DNA from: Bacillota bacterium
Lineage (GTDB): Bacteria > Bacillota > UBA994 > UBA5500
Reading direction: 5' to 3'
NCBI GenBank assembly: GCA_023436245.1
Contig: JAEZJZ010000091.1
Location: 1 to 40,477, forward strand
Length of the DNA stretch: 40,477 nt
Shown: positions 25,711 to 33,956 of the stretch, piece by piece
Position numbering within the stretch: position 1 is the first letter of the stretch
Layout of the letters: the number at the start of each line of letters is the position of its first letter
Notes under the pieces: generated by a model
Seen by the model: only the letters and a program-made list of their open reading frames with translations
The model's database searches: none
What the model was told of the DNA's origin: nothing
Program-made: the position numbers and the translations under genes

Positions 25711-27114
25711 ATGAAGATCAATCTTTACAACACGCTCAATCACCGGAAGGAAGAGTTCGTGCCGCTTAGGCCAAGGCAGGTGGGGATGTACGTCTGCGGG
25801 CCGACTGTCTACGGTTACGCCACCATCGGCAACATGCGCGCCTATGTTTTCTCCGACACCCTGCGTCGCGTGCTGGAGTACAACGGCCTCAAGGTGAAGT
25901 TGGTGATGAACATCACCGATGTGGGGCACCTGGTCTCGGATGAAGATGAGGGTGAGGACAAGATGCTGGTCGCGTCGCAGCGCGAGCAAAAGTCCCCCTG
26001 GGAGATCGCCGCTCACTACACCGAGGCCTTTCAGCAGGATGTGAAGTGGTTGCAGATCAAGCCGCCCGCGATCACGGCGCCGGCCACCGCGCACATCGCT
26101 GAGATGATCGCCATGGTGCAGGAACTGCTGGAGAGAGGGTATGCCTACGAGACCAGCGATGGCATCTACTATGACATCAGCCAGTATCCGGAATATGGCC
26201 GTCTCTCCGGTCGCAAGCTGGAAGAGCAGAAGGCTGGGGCCCGAGTGGAGATCAATGAGGAGAAACGCCATCCGGCGGACTTTGCGCTCTGGAAGAAGGC
26301 CCCGCAGGAACACATCATGCAGTGGCCGAGCCCCTGGGGCATGGGCTATCCCGGCTGGCACATCGAGTGCTCAGCCATGGGTCGGAAGTACCTGGGTGAC
26401 CTGTTTGACATCCACACCGGGGGAGCAGACCATGTCTCTATTCATCATGAGAACGAGATTGCGCAGACTGCCGGCTGCACTGGACAGCCAGCCGCCCGCT
26501 ACTGGATGCACGTGGAGTTCCTGCAGGTGGATGGCGGCAAGATGTCCAAGAGTCTGGGTAACGTTTATACGCTGAGTGACTTGGCAGAGAAGGGCTTCGA
26601 ACCTCTGGCTTTCCGCTACTTCTGCCAGAACGCGCACTATCGGAAGCAACTGAACTTCACCTGGGCTGCCCTGGAGGCCGCACAGAAAGGGCTGCTAGGC
26701 CTGCGCAAGCTGGTGCAGAAGAGTGTCGGCGAGCTGCTTCCGGAAGCGGCCAAGCAGCAAGTGGAGGCCTATCGCGCCGCTTTCCTGGAGGCGATCAACG
26801 ATGATCTCAATCTGCCGAAGGCAGTGGCCGTGCTCTGGGAGGCAAGTAAGGCGAACCTGGGCAAAGGTCTCTTTGAGTTGGCCAAGGAGTTCGACCAAGT
26901 GCTGGCACTCGATCTGCTGAAGGGGCAGGTAGCCGAAGATGAGAAACTGGCTCTCGTTGACTTGCCGACTGAGGTGCAGGATCTGCTTGAGCAGCGCCGG
27001 GCGGCGCGCGCCGAGAAGAACTGGGCCAAGTCCGATGAACTGCGTGATCGCATTCGCGACCTGGGCTACCTGGTCAAGGACACTGCGCAAGGGATGGAGC
27101 TAAGCAAAGCCTAA
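25711..27114 (+). CDS. cysS: Cysteinyl-tRNA synthetase
   Basis: Class I synthetase charging tRNA-Cys. The ATG at 25711 follows CTGGGAGGTG and lies just after the T-box terminator, giving 467 residues, a normal length. The zinc-binding set appears intact: Cys29 (VCGPTVY), IECSAMG, and HHENEIAQ. KMSKS is at 277-281 (GGKMSKSLGN). The motif that should read HIGN or HIGH is TIGN (38-41, YATIGNMRAY), so the first His is Thr, as in some TrpRS enzymes. The VGHLVSDEDEGEDKM block is typical of one CysRS subgroup. It is the only synthetase gene in its transcript, with its own terminator. Confidence 0.95.
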   Translation: MKINLYNTLNHRKEEFVPLRPRQVGMYVCGPTVYGYATIGNMRAYVFSDTLRRVLEYNGLKVKLVMNITDVGHLVSDEDEGEDKMLVASQREQKSPWEIAAHYTEAFQQDVKWLQIKPPAITAPATAHIAEMIAMVQELLERGYAYETSDGIYYDISQYPEYGRLSGRKLEEQKAGARVEINEEKRHPADFALWKKAPQEHIMQWPSPWGMGYPGWHIECSAMGRKYLGDLFDIHTGGADHVSIHHENEIAQTAGCTGQPAARYWMHVEFLQVDGGKMSKSLGNVYTLSDLAEKGFEPLAFRYFCQNAHYRKQLNFTWAALEAAQKGLLGLRKLVQKSVGELLPEAAKQQVEAYRAAFLEAINDDLNLPKAVAVLWEASKANLGKGLFELAKEFDQVLALDLLKGQVAEDEKLALVDLPTEVQDLLEQRRAARAEKNWAKSDELRDRIRDLGYLVKDTAQGMELSKA

Positions 27115-27150
27115 GGCAGCAAAGGCCGGCCGCATGGTTCAACAGATGAT

Positions 27151-27186
27151 AGACCCCTAGGTGAGCGCTAGCTCGCCTAGGGGTCT
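27151..27186. terminator. Terminator between cysS and def
   Basis: Stem AGACCCCTAGG-GAGC / GCTC-CCTAGGGGTCT around 27151-27186 with single-base bulges, between convergent genes. No long T-run, so strength is uncertain. Confidence 0.75.
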
Positions 27187-27197
27187 GCTGATCAACG

Positions 27198-27701
27198 CTA
27201 TTTGGTTTGCTTCAGGAACTCAGATTGCTCCATGAGCTGACCGGCAGGGACGAGTTGGTCGATGGCCAGCACGCCGTCCAGGTGCTCCAGTTCGTGCTGC
27301 AGCAGCTCCGCCAGGTCGCCGCTGGCGTCCAGGAGGTGCGTCTGTCCACTCGCGTCTTGATAGCGGATGCTCACCCGACAGTGTCGCTGCACCTGAAAGG
27401 CGATGCCGAAGTAGCTGAAGCAGGAATCCCAGAGGCTGAACATCTCTTCGCTCTTGGCCGTGAACTCCGGGTTGACGAGCGACAGTGTCTGGCCGCCGCA
27501 CTCCAGGTAAACAACGCGCCGGCTGACCCCGATCTGGGGCGCGGCGATACCGCGACCGGTGCCATGTTTGGCTTGAAACGCATGCAGCGTGTCACGCAGA
27601 TCGGTGAACAGGTCGGTCACATCATCCCCGAACTGACTGATCGGAACAGCAACCTGTCTGAGGATCGGGTCACCCAGTTGTCTGATTGTGCGAACCGTCA
27701 T
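27198..27701 (-). CDS. def: Divergent peptide deformylase
   Basis: Predicted metallohydrolase removing formyl groups from nascent proteins. The 167-residue protein starts at an ATG after GGGAGGAAAGCCG. Motif 1 is intact: GIAAPQIG (51-58). Motif 3 is HELEH (136-140), so the two His ligands and the catalytic Glu are present. Motif 2, normally EGCLS, reads WDSCFS: the metal-binding Cys94 is kept but the preceding Glu-Gly is not. This places it in a divergent group; it may be a secondary deformylase or act on another substrate. It lies 23 bp after the M14 peptidase gene, so the two are probably cotranscribed. Confidence 0.8.
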   Translation of the reverse strand: MTVRTIRQLGDPILRQVAVPISQFGDDVTDLFTDLRDTLHAFQAKHGTGRGIAAPQIGVSRRVVYLECGGQTLSLVNPEFTAKSEEMFSLWDSCFSYFGIAFQVQRHCRVSIRYQDASGQTHLLDASGDLAELLQHELEHLDGVLAIDQLVPAGQLMEQSEFLKQTK

Positions 27702-27724
27702 CGGCTTTCCTCCCTGAATGTGGA

Positions 27725-29383
27725 CTAGTTTAGCTCCAATTCAGCGCGTGCGACGCCGCCGCGCTGGCTGGTCAGGGTCAATTGCAGCTTGCTGCCGGCG
27801 GGCGCTTGGACGAGCCAAGACACTCTGGCGGCGGATTCAGCTGGGCGAATGTACCAGCCACCGCCTTGGCCGTTCAGGTAACCTTCCAGGAAGCCGATTA
27901 CCTGTTCCGGTTTGCCGGAGAGCAGCGACTGATAACCCTCGATGCGGACGCGGTCAGGCTGCACTGCCTTGGCTTGCTTGCCCTTATTGGTGGTGTGGGT
28001 TGGCAGGTAGCCGGCGTTTTCGCAGACAGCGGTCACCCTCCAAATGCCCTCGCCGACCGGTTCTGCCATGCATTCGCCCAGAACTGCTTGGGGAAGTGCT
28101 CCTGCCTGGCGCAGTACCCATTGACAGTTTTTGTGGCATTCGGCCTCCAAGAATTTTGGCGGGGGGTTCTGCAGCACGTATTTCGGGTTCCATCCGCCAA
28201 TCTCAACTTGACCAAGTTGCGGGTGTTCGAACGGCCGCCAGTTGAAGAAGCCTTGACCACCGAGATCGCGGTCATTCCATTCCAGCAGCTTGAGCTGCAT
28301 TTCCTCTTTCTTCTCTGGAGTAGAAGCCCTGGCGAACTCCTCGCGATCGACGCCGGCTTTCTGCAGACGGTCCCAGAGTTCGGTGGTGTAGGCGATGATG
28401 CCGTGTTGTTCATAGGCCCACTCGGTGAGGGTAGCCCGGTTGTTCGACTTCACGTCCGGGTAGCCGGTGACATAGGTGCCTTCGCGGGCGATTTCGCGCG
28501 TCGCGCGCAGGTCATCCTGGTCCATCTTCTCATCGCCATATTGATAGGGATTGCGGTAGAAGAAACCGCCGTAGGTATGGAAGGCGTTCAAGATGCTGAT
28601 GTTCTTGTGCGCCAATATGAAGTCGATGATCGCCTTGGCTTCCGGTTCAGAGCTCGGGTAGACGCCACCGCCGCTCACTTCCAGGTCCCAGTTCTGCGGG
28701 AAGTTGCGGTTCAGATCGAGGCCGAAGGGGCTGCGCTGCAATTTGAACGGTTCGCCCTCAAACTGTTCGATTAAGCCTTCGCTGAACAGGCGGTAGAACG
28801 GCCCCTTGCGCTCTCCTGGGCGGCGGGCAACCATCAGCCTCGGGTCTTTCGCGGAAACCTTCCACTCGCCCTTTCTATCATCGCGCACCCGCATGGTCAG
28901 AATCCAGCCGTCGCCGTCGATATCCGCCGGGTGAAGTCCAGGCAGTTCTGCGAATGTCTGCAGATCGTCCGGGTAGGGCTTGGTGCTGCTCCGGAGCATT
29001 TCCGGAGTGGTCAGGTATCGCTCGGCGCCGTCCGGGTTGACGCGCGGCAGCACATAGAATGTCCGGGAGTTGAGCAACTCGGTCACTTCTTCGCTCTCTC
29101 CGAAGTTGCTGACCAGGTAATCGATGGTGTAGAGGCAGACCATGCTGGCCGTGACTTCTCCGGCATGGATGTTGCCGTCAACGTAGACTGCCGCCTTTTC
29201 GCTGTGCGCACCAGTAGCCCGATTGGTGAGCGCCAGTGCCCATATGTCCCTGCCCTCGTAGCTCTTGCCGATGGAAGTGAGGGTGGACAGATCTGGGTGA
29301 GCGGCAGCCACCGCCTGCAGATAGGCGGTTATTTCGTCATAGTGATAGTAGCGGTTGCAGACGATATCCACTTTGCGTGCCAA
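27725..29383 (-). CDS. M14-family zinc carboxypeptidase
   Basis: Predicted zinc peptidase that removes C-terminal residues or acts on peptide/cell-wall substrates. The 552-residue protein starts at the TTG at 29383, 7 bases after AAGGAGGG. Zinc ligands are His73 and Glu76 (GNIHAGEVT) and the His of LNAFHTYGG. The catalytic Glu is expected in YTTELWDR. LNRNFPQNWD corresponds to the substrate-binding Asn-Arg pair. Residues from about 430 onward form a separate beta-rich domain. No signal peptide is seen (start ARKVDIVCNRYYHYD), so it seems cytosolic. First gene of a pair with def. Confidence 0.88.
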   Translation of the reverse strand: MARKVDIVCNRYYHYDEITAYLQAVAAAHPDLSTLTSIGKSYEGRDIWALALTNRATGAHSEKAAVYVDGNIHAGEVTASMVCLYTIDYLVSNFGESEEVTELLNSRTFYVLPRVNPDGAERYLTTPEMLRSSTKPYPDDLQTFAELPGLHPADIDGDGWILTMRVRDDRKGEWKVSAKDPRLMVARRPGERKGPFYRLFSEGLIEQFEGEPFKLQRSPFGLDLNRNFPQNWDLEVSGGGVYPSSEPEAKAIIDFILAHKNISILNAFHTYGGFFYRNPYQYGDEKMDQDDLRATREIAREGTYVTGYPDVKSNNRATLTEWAYEQHGIIAYTTELWDRLQKAGVDREEFARASTPEKKEEMQLKLLEWNDRDLGGQGFFNWRPFEHPQLGQVEIGGWNPKYVLQNPPPKFLEAECHKNCQWVLRQAGALPQAVLGECMAEPVGEGIWRVTAVCENAGYLPTHTTNKGKQAKAVQPDRVRIEGYQSLLSGKPEQVIGFLEGYLNGQGGGWYIRPAESAARVSWLVQAPAGSKLQLTLTSQRGGVARAELELN

Positions 29384-29545
29384 TGGAGTCCCTCCTTATC
29401 TCGTGCAGTGACCGGCTCGTGCCGGCACACTGATCATCCTATACTTAGGAATTTCGCGTGCGGGACCAGAAAACCTGCCACATATCACGGCTCCAAAGAT
29501 GTTCGTCCCAAGAAAGTATGCTCCAGCCCTTGCCAGGGGGTTAAC

Positions 29546-29574
29546 TTGACGCCCCAAATGGTCAATCCTATAAT
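29546..29574 (+). promoter_or_regulatory. Promoter of femAB-like gene and murE
   Basis: TTGACG (29546-29551), 17-bp spacer, perfect TATAAT (29569-29574), about 50 bp before the first start codon. Strong sigma-A type match. Confidence 0.85.
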
Positions 29575-29623
29575 TAGAAGCAAGAGTTGGGCCTGTCCTG
29601 GCCGACCTTTAGGGGGACTACAT

Positions 29624-30730
29624 ATGTTGCAGAGGATTGGGCCGGAAGATCGCGCCCATTTTGACTATTTAATCGGGACTTCGCCTGAACCGGATTTTGC
29701 CCAGACAGCGGCTTGGGCTAAACTGAAGTCGCTCACGTGGCGGCCGGTCCACTATTTGTACCAGGTGACCGAGGGGGAGCCGCTGATCGCAGTCACTGCC
29801 TGGCTGCGGCGGCCACCGCTTTTTCCCTACTCCTTGGCCTATGCGCCGCGGGGACCTATTCTGCTGCAAGCAGCGGCTGAGCAGCATCTACCCCGCTTCT
29901 GGGAGGAACTGCGGCGTGAACTGAGGCGACTAGGAGCTTTCGGGCTGAAGATAGATCCGGCCTGGAGCAGTCCCACCCGCGCAGAGCAGATGGTTAGTCT
30001 TGGTTTTCGCCCAGTGGAAAGCGACAGCCCGTTTGGGGGCACCCAGCCGCGGAAGATGATCAGGCAGGACATTTCCGCAGATCCAGAAGAACTGCTGGCC
30101 AGCATCCCCAAGAAGATTCGCTATAACATCCGTTACCCAGAGAAGAACGGAGTCACCTATCGCTTGGGTGACGTCACCGACATCCCCGGTCTGATGTCGG
30201 TGCTGCGCGACACCAGTCGGCGCAAGCAGTTCTTGGAGCGCGGTCCGGAATACTATGAGCGGTTGCTGACTGCCATGGGCGATCAGGCATCACTGATTCT
30301 CGGCTATTTTGAAGGCCAGGTGATAGCCGCTGGCGTCACCGTGGTCTGCGGGAAAATTGCCTGGGCAGTGTACGGCGGCATGCTGCGCTCGCATAATCAT
30401 TTGCGTCCATATTATGGTCTCAATTGGCAGCGCATGCTCTGGGCCAAGTCCCGGGGAGCAGAGGTGTTTGATTTCTCCGGCGTTCCCGTGGATTTGTCGG
30501 AATCATCACCGCTCTATGGTCTGTACACTTTCAAGAAGAGCTTCGGTGGCGAGTTGGTGGAGTTCATCGGCGAGTATGAGTGGCCAATTCTCGCCTTGCC
30601 CTATTGGTTCTGGAATCACTTCTCACCTCTGGCCATGCGGTTGTTCAAAGCACTAGCCAGACGCCTGCGGGGCGCAGCCAGGTCAGAATCTGGGGAAGAT
30701 GAACCAGATGATTCGGTTAGTGGCGGATAG
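29624..30730 (+). CDS. FemAB/FemX-family peptidoglycan interpeptide ligase-like protein
   Basis: Predicted tRNA-dependent aminoacyl ligase adding residues to the peptidoglycan stem peptide. The ATG at 29624 follows AGGGGGA and gives 368 residues; a much longer in-frame extension overlaps the opposite-strand peptidase and is rejected. Features are an N-terminal GNAT-like half (PDFAQTAAWAKLKS, ending in LAYAPRGPIL), the hinge PKKIRYNIRYPEKNGV, and a second GNAT half ending AVYGGM, then EVFDFSGVPVDL and LYTFKKSFGG. These are hallmarks of the family. It sits 12 bp before murE, which fits cell-wall synthesis. Confidence 0.88.
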   Translation: MLQRIGPEDRAHFDYLIGTSPEPDFAQTAAWAKLKSLTWRPVHYLYQVTEGEPLIAVTAWLRRPPLFPYSLAYAPRGPILLQAAAEQHLPRFWEELRRELRRLGAFGLKIDPAWSSPTRAEQMVSLGFRPVESDSPFGGTQPRKMIRQDISADPEELLASIPKKIRYNIRYPEKNGVTYRLGDVTDIPGLMSVLRDTSRRKQFLERGPEYYERLLTAMGDQASLILGYFEGQVIAAGVTVVCGKIAWAVYGGMLRSHNHLRPYYGLNWQRMLWAKSRGAEVFDFSGVPVDLSESSPLYGLYTFKKSFGGELVEFIGEYEWPILALPYWFWNHFSPLAMRLFKALARRLRGAARSESGEDEPDDSVSGG

Positions 30731-30742
30731 GAGGACGAACAC

Positions 30743-32167
30743 TTGCTTTTCTCGCAGTTGCTGCAGCAGATCGTCGATGGCACACTGCAGGTCCCTGGCA
30801 TCTATCATGACTCCCGCAAGGTCAAACCGGGTGGGATCTTTGTCTGCAAACGGGGAGAAAAGGCGGATGGCCATCTCTTCATTCCGCAAGCCCTCGCGGC
30901 CGGCGCTGCGTTCATTGTGGGAGAGCTGGATCTGCCTGATGCCTACTACGTGCGGGTGCGAGACAGCCGGGAGGCGCTGGCCGATCTGGCCTATGCCTTT
31001 TACGGCCAGCATGGCCGCGAACTCAAGCAAATAGGCATCACCGGCACCAACGGCAAGTCTACCACCTGCCACTTGATCGCCAGTCTGCTCAATCGCGGCG
31101 GCCTGCCGGCTGCAACCATTGGTACTCTTGGCGTGTTCTTTCCGGAAGACCATCGTTTGGAACGGACTGTCAACACCACCCCGGACGCGCTGGAAATGGC
31201 TCGCTTGCTGGCCCAGTTGCAGTTGGCAGGGGCGAAGGCGGCTGCGGTTGAGATCTCATCGATTGCCTTGGATCAGGAGCGCACCCGGGGGATGAACTTC
31301 TCCGGCGTGATCTTCACGAATTTGACGCAGGACCATCTGGATTACCACAAGACGTTTGAGGCCTATTTTCAGGCCAAGCGGCGACTGCTGACCTTGCCGC
31401 ACCAGTTGCGTGTGATCAACGTTGACGACCCGTATGGGGCGAGGCTGGCGCAAGAGTTTCCGGGCAGCATGACCGTGAGCACGATGCAGCCTGCCCGCGT
31501 GCAGGCACTGAATATCAGCGTCAAGGATGCTGGTTTCAGCTTCACGCTGGACATTGACGGGCGTCGAGCAACGGTGGACACGCCCTTGCCTGGCATGCAC
31601 AACTTGTACAACTTGCTCTCTGGCCTCGGAGGAATTGCAAGCATCGGGGAAGACCCGATGCAATATCTGAAGGGGATACCCTACTTGACTTTGCCCAAGG
31701 GTCGCTGGGAAGTGATTGGTCATGCGCCCACGGTGATCGTTGATTATGCACACACTCCGGACGGCATGGAACAGGTGCTACAGCACGCCCAGCGCATATC
31801 CAAAGGGCAGGTGATCACCGTCTTCGGCTGCACCGGCAACCGCGATCGCGGCAAACGCCCGCTGATGGGTGAGATTGCGAGTCGCTACAGTGAGTTCATT
31901 GTGCTGAGCAACGACAATCCCGAGGATGAGGATCCGCAAGCGATCGCCGCCGAGACGCTGCCCGGTATCCACAAGCCACACCTGGTGGAACTTGATCGGG
32001 AGAAAGCGATCGCTCATGCCATTGCCATGGCTCGCCCGGATGATTTGGTGCTGATTCTGGGAAAAGGCCACGAGGAGAGTATGGTGATCGGCCGAAACGT
32101 GGTGCCCTTTTCGGACGCGGCCGTGGCCCGTCGCTATTGGGAACAGAGGCATGGAAAAGCCAAGTAG
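30743..32167 (+). CDS. murE: UDP-N-acetylmuramyl-tripeptide synthetase, MurE type
   Basis: Adds the third residue (meso-diaminopimelate, lysine or another diamino acid) to UDP-MurNAc-L-Ala-D-Glu. The TTG at 30743 follows AGGAGG and gives 474 residues. The N-terminal uridine-binding part has HDSRKVKPGGIFV; the P-loop is GTNGKST (101-107). The carbamylated Lys is expected in FQAKRRLL. The central domain includes TNLTQDHLDYH, and the C-terminal part has VDYAHTPDGME. The residue-3 selectivity motif, DNPR for meso-DAP enzymes, here reads DNPE (391-394). Substrate choice is therefore uncertain. Confidence 0.92.
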   Translation: MLFSQLLQQIVDGTLQVPGIYHDSRKVKPGGIFVCKRGEKADGHLFIPQALAAGAAFIVGELDLPDAYYVRVRDSREALADLAYAFYGQHGRELKQIGITGTNGKSTTCHLIASLLNRGGLPAATIGTLGVFFPEDHRLERTVNTTPDALEMARLLAQLQLAGAKAAAVEISSIALDQERTRGMNFSGVIFTNLTQDHLDYHKTFEAYFQAKRRLLTLPHQLRVINVDDPYGARLAQEFPGSMTVSTMQPARVQALNISVKDAGFSFTLDIDGRRATVDTPLPGMHNLYNLLSGLGGIASIGEDPMQYLKGIPYLTLPKGRWEVIGHAPTVIVDYAHTPDGMEQVLQHAQRISKGQVITVFGCTGNRDRGKRPLMGEIASRYSEFIVLSNDNPEDEDPQAIAAETLPGIHKPHLVELDREKAIAHAIAMARPDDLVLILGKGHEESMVIGRNVVPFSDAAVARRYWEQRHGKAK

Positions 32168-32172
32168 TGCAA

Positions 32173-32213
32173 AGTCCAGGCGACCACGTAGGTGGTTTGC
32201 CTGGACTATTTGT
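32173..32213 (+). terminator. Terminator after murE
   Basis: Stem AGTCCAGGC-CCAC / GGTGG-GCCTGGACT with small internal loop, followed by ATTTGTT. Confidence 0.88.
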
Positions 32214-32232
32214 TAGCTCCGCCGTAAATAGA

Positions 32233-32261
32233 TTGACTTATGCGACAATTAGGAATAGAGT
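32233..32261 (+). promoter_or_regulatory. Promoter of the HNH gene
   Basis: TTGACT (32233-32238), 17-bp spacer, TAGAGT (32256-32261), about 40 bp before the start codon. Moderate match. Confidence 0.55.
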
Positions 32262-32303
32262 TAAAGGTGGACCCCAACCAAGTATTGGGGGAGGAGGTTT
32301 CTG

Positions 32304-32609
32304 ATGGAAAGAAAGCGGAATACTACAGTTGCGGGAGAACCGTTTGCCCCGAAAGTGATCGCAGAGGCTTGGAGGGGAGCAAGCGTGATCAATGGCTCCG
32401 ACTCCGACCAGTTCCGCAAAGACGCCTGCGGCGCCACCATGCGCAAGGCATCGTATGGCACAACCGGCGAGCAGGGCTGGGAGATAGACCACGTCAAGCC
32501 GGTGTCCAAGGGCGGCACTGATCACAAGACAAATCTGCAACCGCTGCATTGGTCCAATAACATGGCTAAGGGTGATAATAACGAGCTGACGTGCAAGAAG
32601 AAGATCTAG
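32304..32609 (+). CDS. Small stand-alone HNH endonuclease-like protein
   Basis: Compact 101-residue protein whose C-terminal half is an HNH (beta-beta-alpha metal) nuclease motif: WEIDHVKPVSKGG with Asp62-His63, NLQP with Asn77, and NNMAKGD with Asn85-Asn86. The N-terminal half has FRKDACG and YGTTGEQGW, which I recall as typical of widespread single-domain HNH proteins. No zinc CxxC pairs are present. The ATG at 32304 follows GGGGGAGGAGG. The gene has its own promoter and terminator. No phage, intein, intron or restriction partner is visible, so function is unknown. Confidence 0.82.
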   Translation: MERKRNTTVAGEPFAPKVIAEAWRGASVINGSDSDQFRKDACGATMRKASYGTTGEQGWEIDHVKPVSKGGTDHKTNLQPLHWSNNMAKGDNNELTCKKKI

Positions 32610-32629
32610 TACGCCAGAAAGTCAACAAC

Positions 32630-32659
32630 GGCCGGCACCGATTCAGGGTGTCGGCCTTT
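32630..32659 (+). terminator. Terminator after the HNH gene
   Basis: Stem GGCCGGCACC / GGTGTCGGCC (one G-T pair), 7-base loop, followed by TTTC. Confidence 0.82.
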
Positions 32660-32959
32660 CCTGTTGCTGTGCCGCGTGCAAGTCGCCTCCGATCGGTGGG
32701 GAGCACAATTGCCATTTTTCTGGACATACTAGTAGCGCATCAAGTCCCGAACTAGAAGACGGCAGGCACGGAGACTCGAGACCAGTTGGACTGAGACTTG
32801 ACGCCGCACAGTGGTTCTAGGGTTGACGGAGTCTTGGCAGGGCTCGCAGAACAGTTTTGTGGGCGGGAGAGTATGCTATTCATGGCACGGTGATCTATAA
32901 TAAGCATGGCGCGGCCCGAGACAGGCGCGCGGCAAAGCAGATGATGGGAGGATCAATCG
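32660..32959. other. 300-bp region without a supported gene
   Basis: No convincing coding region is visible on either strand. The right end holds TATAAT at 32896-32901 about 60 bp before the next start codon, likely the -10 of that gene. No good -35 is seen. The ribosome site is GGGAGGA just before 32960. Confidence 0.5.
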
Positions 32960-33916
32960 ATGAAGAAAATCCTAGTCACTGGGGCGTTGGGGCAGATCGG
33001 TTCGGAGCTGACACTGCACCTGCGCGGTATCTACGGGCAGGACAACGTTGTCGCCAGCGACATTCGCACTGACGTACCGGCCGGTCCTTTGCAGAACGGA
33101 CCGTATGAAGTGATTGATGTCCTGCAGCCTGAGCAGATGGCAGACGTGGTGAAAAAATACGGGATCAACCAGATCGTCCATCTGGCTGCCCTCCTTTCCG
33201 CTGTGGGTGAGGCCAAGCCAAAGCTTGCTTGGAATATCAACATGGGCGGTCTGTTCAATGTGCTGGAACTGGCTCGCGAGATGAACTGCGGCGTTTTCAC
33301 CCCCAGCTCAATCGCAGCATTCGGCCCATCCACACCCCCGGATCAGACTCCGCAGGACACCCTGCAGCGGCCAACGACCATGTACGGCGTGACCAAAGTG
33401 GCCGGAGAGCTGCTCTGCGATTACTACTTCCAAAAGTATGGCGTGGATAGTCGTGGCGTGCGCTTCCCTGGCCTGATCTCCTACGAGACCCTGCCAGGTG
33501 GCGGAACGACTGACTATGCAGTACATATCTACTACGATGCCTTGAAGGCCAAGCACTACACCAGCTACATCGCGCAGGGCTCCCATATGGACATGATGTA
33601 TATGCCTGACGCCCTGACTGCCATTTCTCAGTTGATGGAGGCAGATCCGAGTAAGCTAGTGCATCGCAATGCGTTCAACATCGCCGCCATGAGCTTCGCT
33701 CCGGAAGACATCGCTGCGGAAATCAGAAAGCACATTCCTGACTTCACTATGGACTACAACGTGGACCCGGTTCGCCAGGCCATTGCCGATTCCTGGCCCA
33801 ACTCTTTGGACGACAGTGCTGCCCGTGCCGAGTGGGGCTGGGATCCGAAGTACAACCTGGCTTCCATGACCACCGACATGCTGCAACAGTTGCAGATTAA
33901 GCTCGGCCTGAGCTAA
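32960..33916 (+). CDS. SDR-type L-threonine 3-dehydrogenase (NAD-dependent epimerase family)
   Basis: Predicted to oxidise L-threonine to 2-amino-3-ketobutyrate with NAD+. The 318-residue protein has N-terminal Rossmann motif GALGQIG (8-14), catalytic YGVTK (Tyr142, Lys146), and TPSSIAAFGP with the catalytic Ser/Thr region. The segment RFPGLISYETLPGGGTTDYA separates this subgroup from UDP-galactose epimerases and is shared with extended SDR threonine dehydrogenases. The ATG follows GGGAGGATCAATCG. No kbl (2-amino-3-ketobutyrate CoA ligase) is adjacent, so the downstream step is encoded elsewhere or the product is handled differently. Confidence 0.88.
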   Translation: MKKILVTGALGQIGSELTLHLRGIYGQDNVVASDIRTDVPAGPLQNGPYEVIDVLQPEQMADVVKKYGINQIVHLAALLSAVGEAKPKLAWNINMGGLFNVLELAREMNCGVFTPSSIAAFGPSTPPDQTPQDTLQRPTTMYGVTKVAGELLCDYYFQKYGVDSRGVRFPGLISYETLPGGGTTDYAVHIYYDALKAKHYTSYIAQGSHMDMMYMPDALTAISQLMEADPSKLVHRNAFNIAAMSFAPEDIAAEIRKHIPDFTMDYNVDPVRQAIADSWPNSLDDSAARAEWGWDPKYNLASMTTDMLQQLQIKLGLS

Positions 33917-33956
33917 GCTACGCTGGGCATCTACGGTGCTGTGCATATGCCCGTAG

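Noticed and set aside
28931..29623. Long in-frame extension upstream of the FemAB-like gene
   Set aside because: It is antisense to the M14 peptidase and lies upstream of a perfect promoter; the ATG at 29624 has a proper ribosome site.
32304..32609. HNH gene as part of a restriction, retron or other defence system
   Set aside because: Neighbours are murE and a threonine dehydrogenase with their own signals; no methylase, helicase or other defence partner is present.
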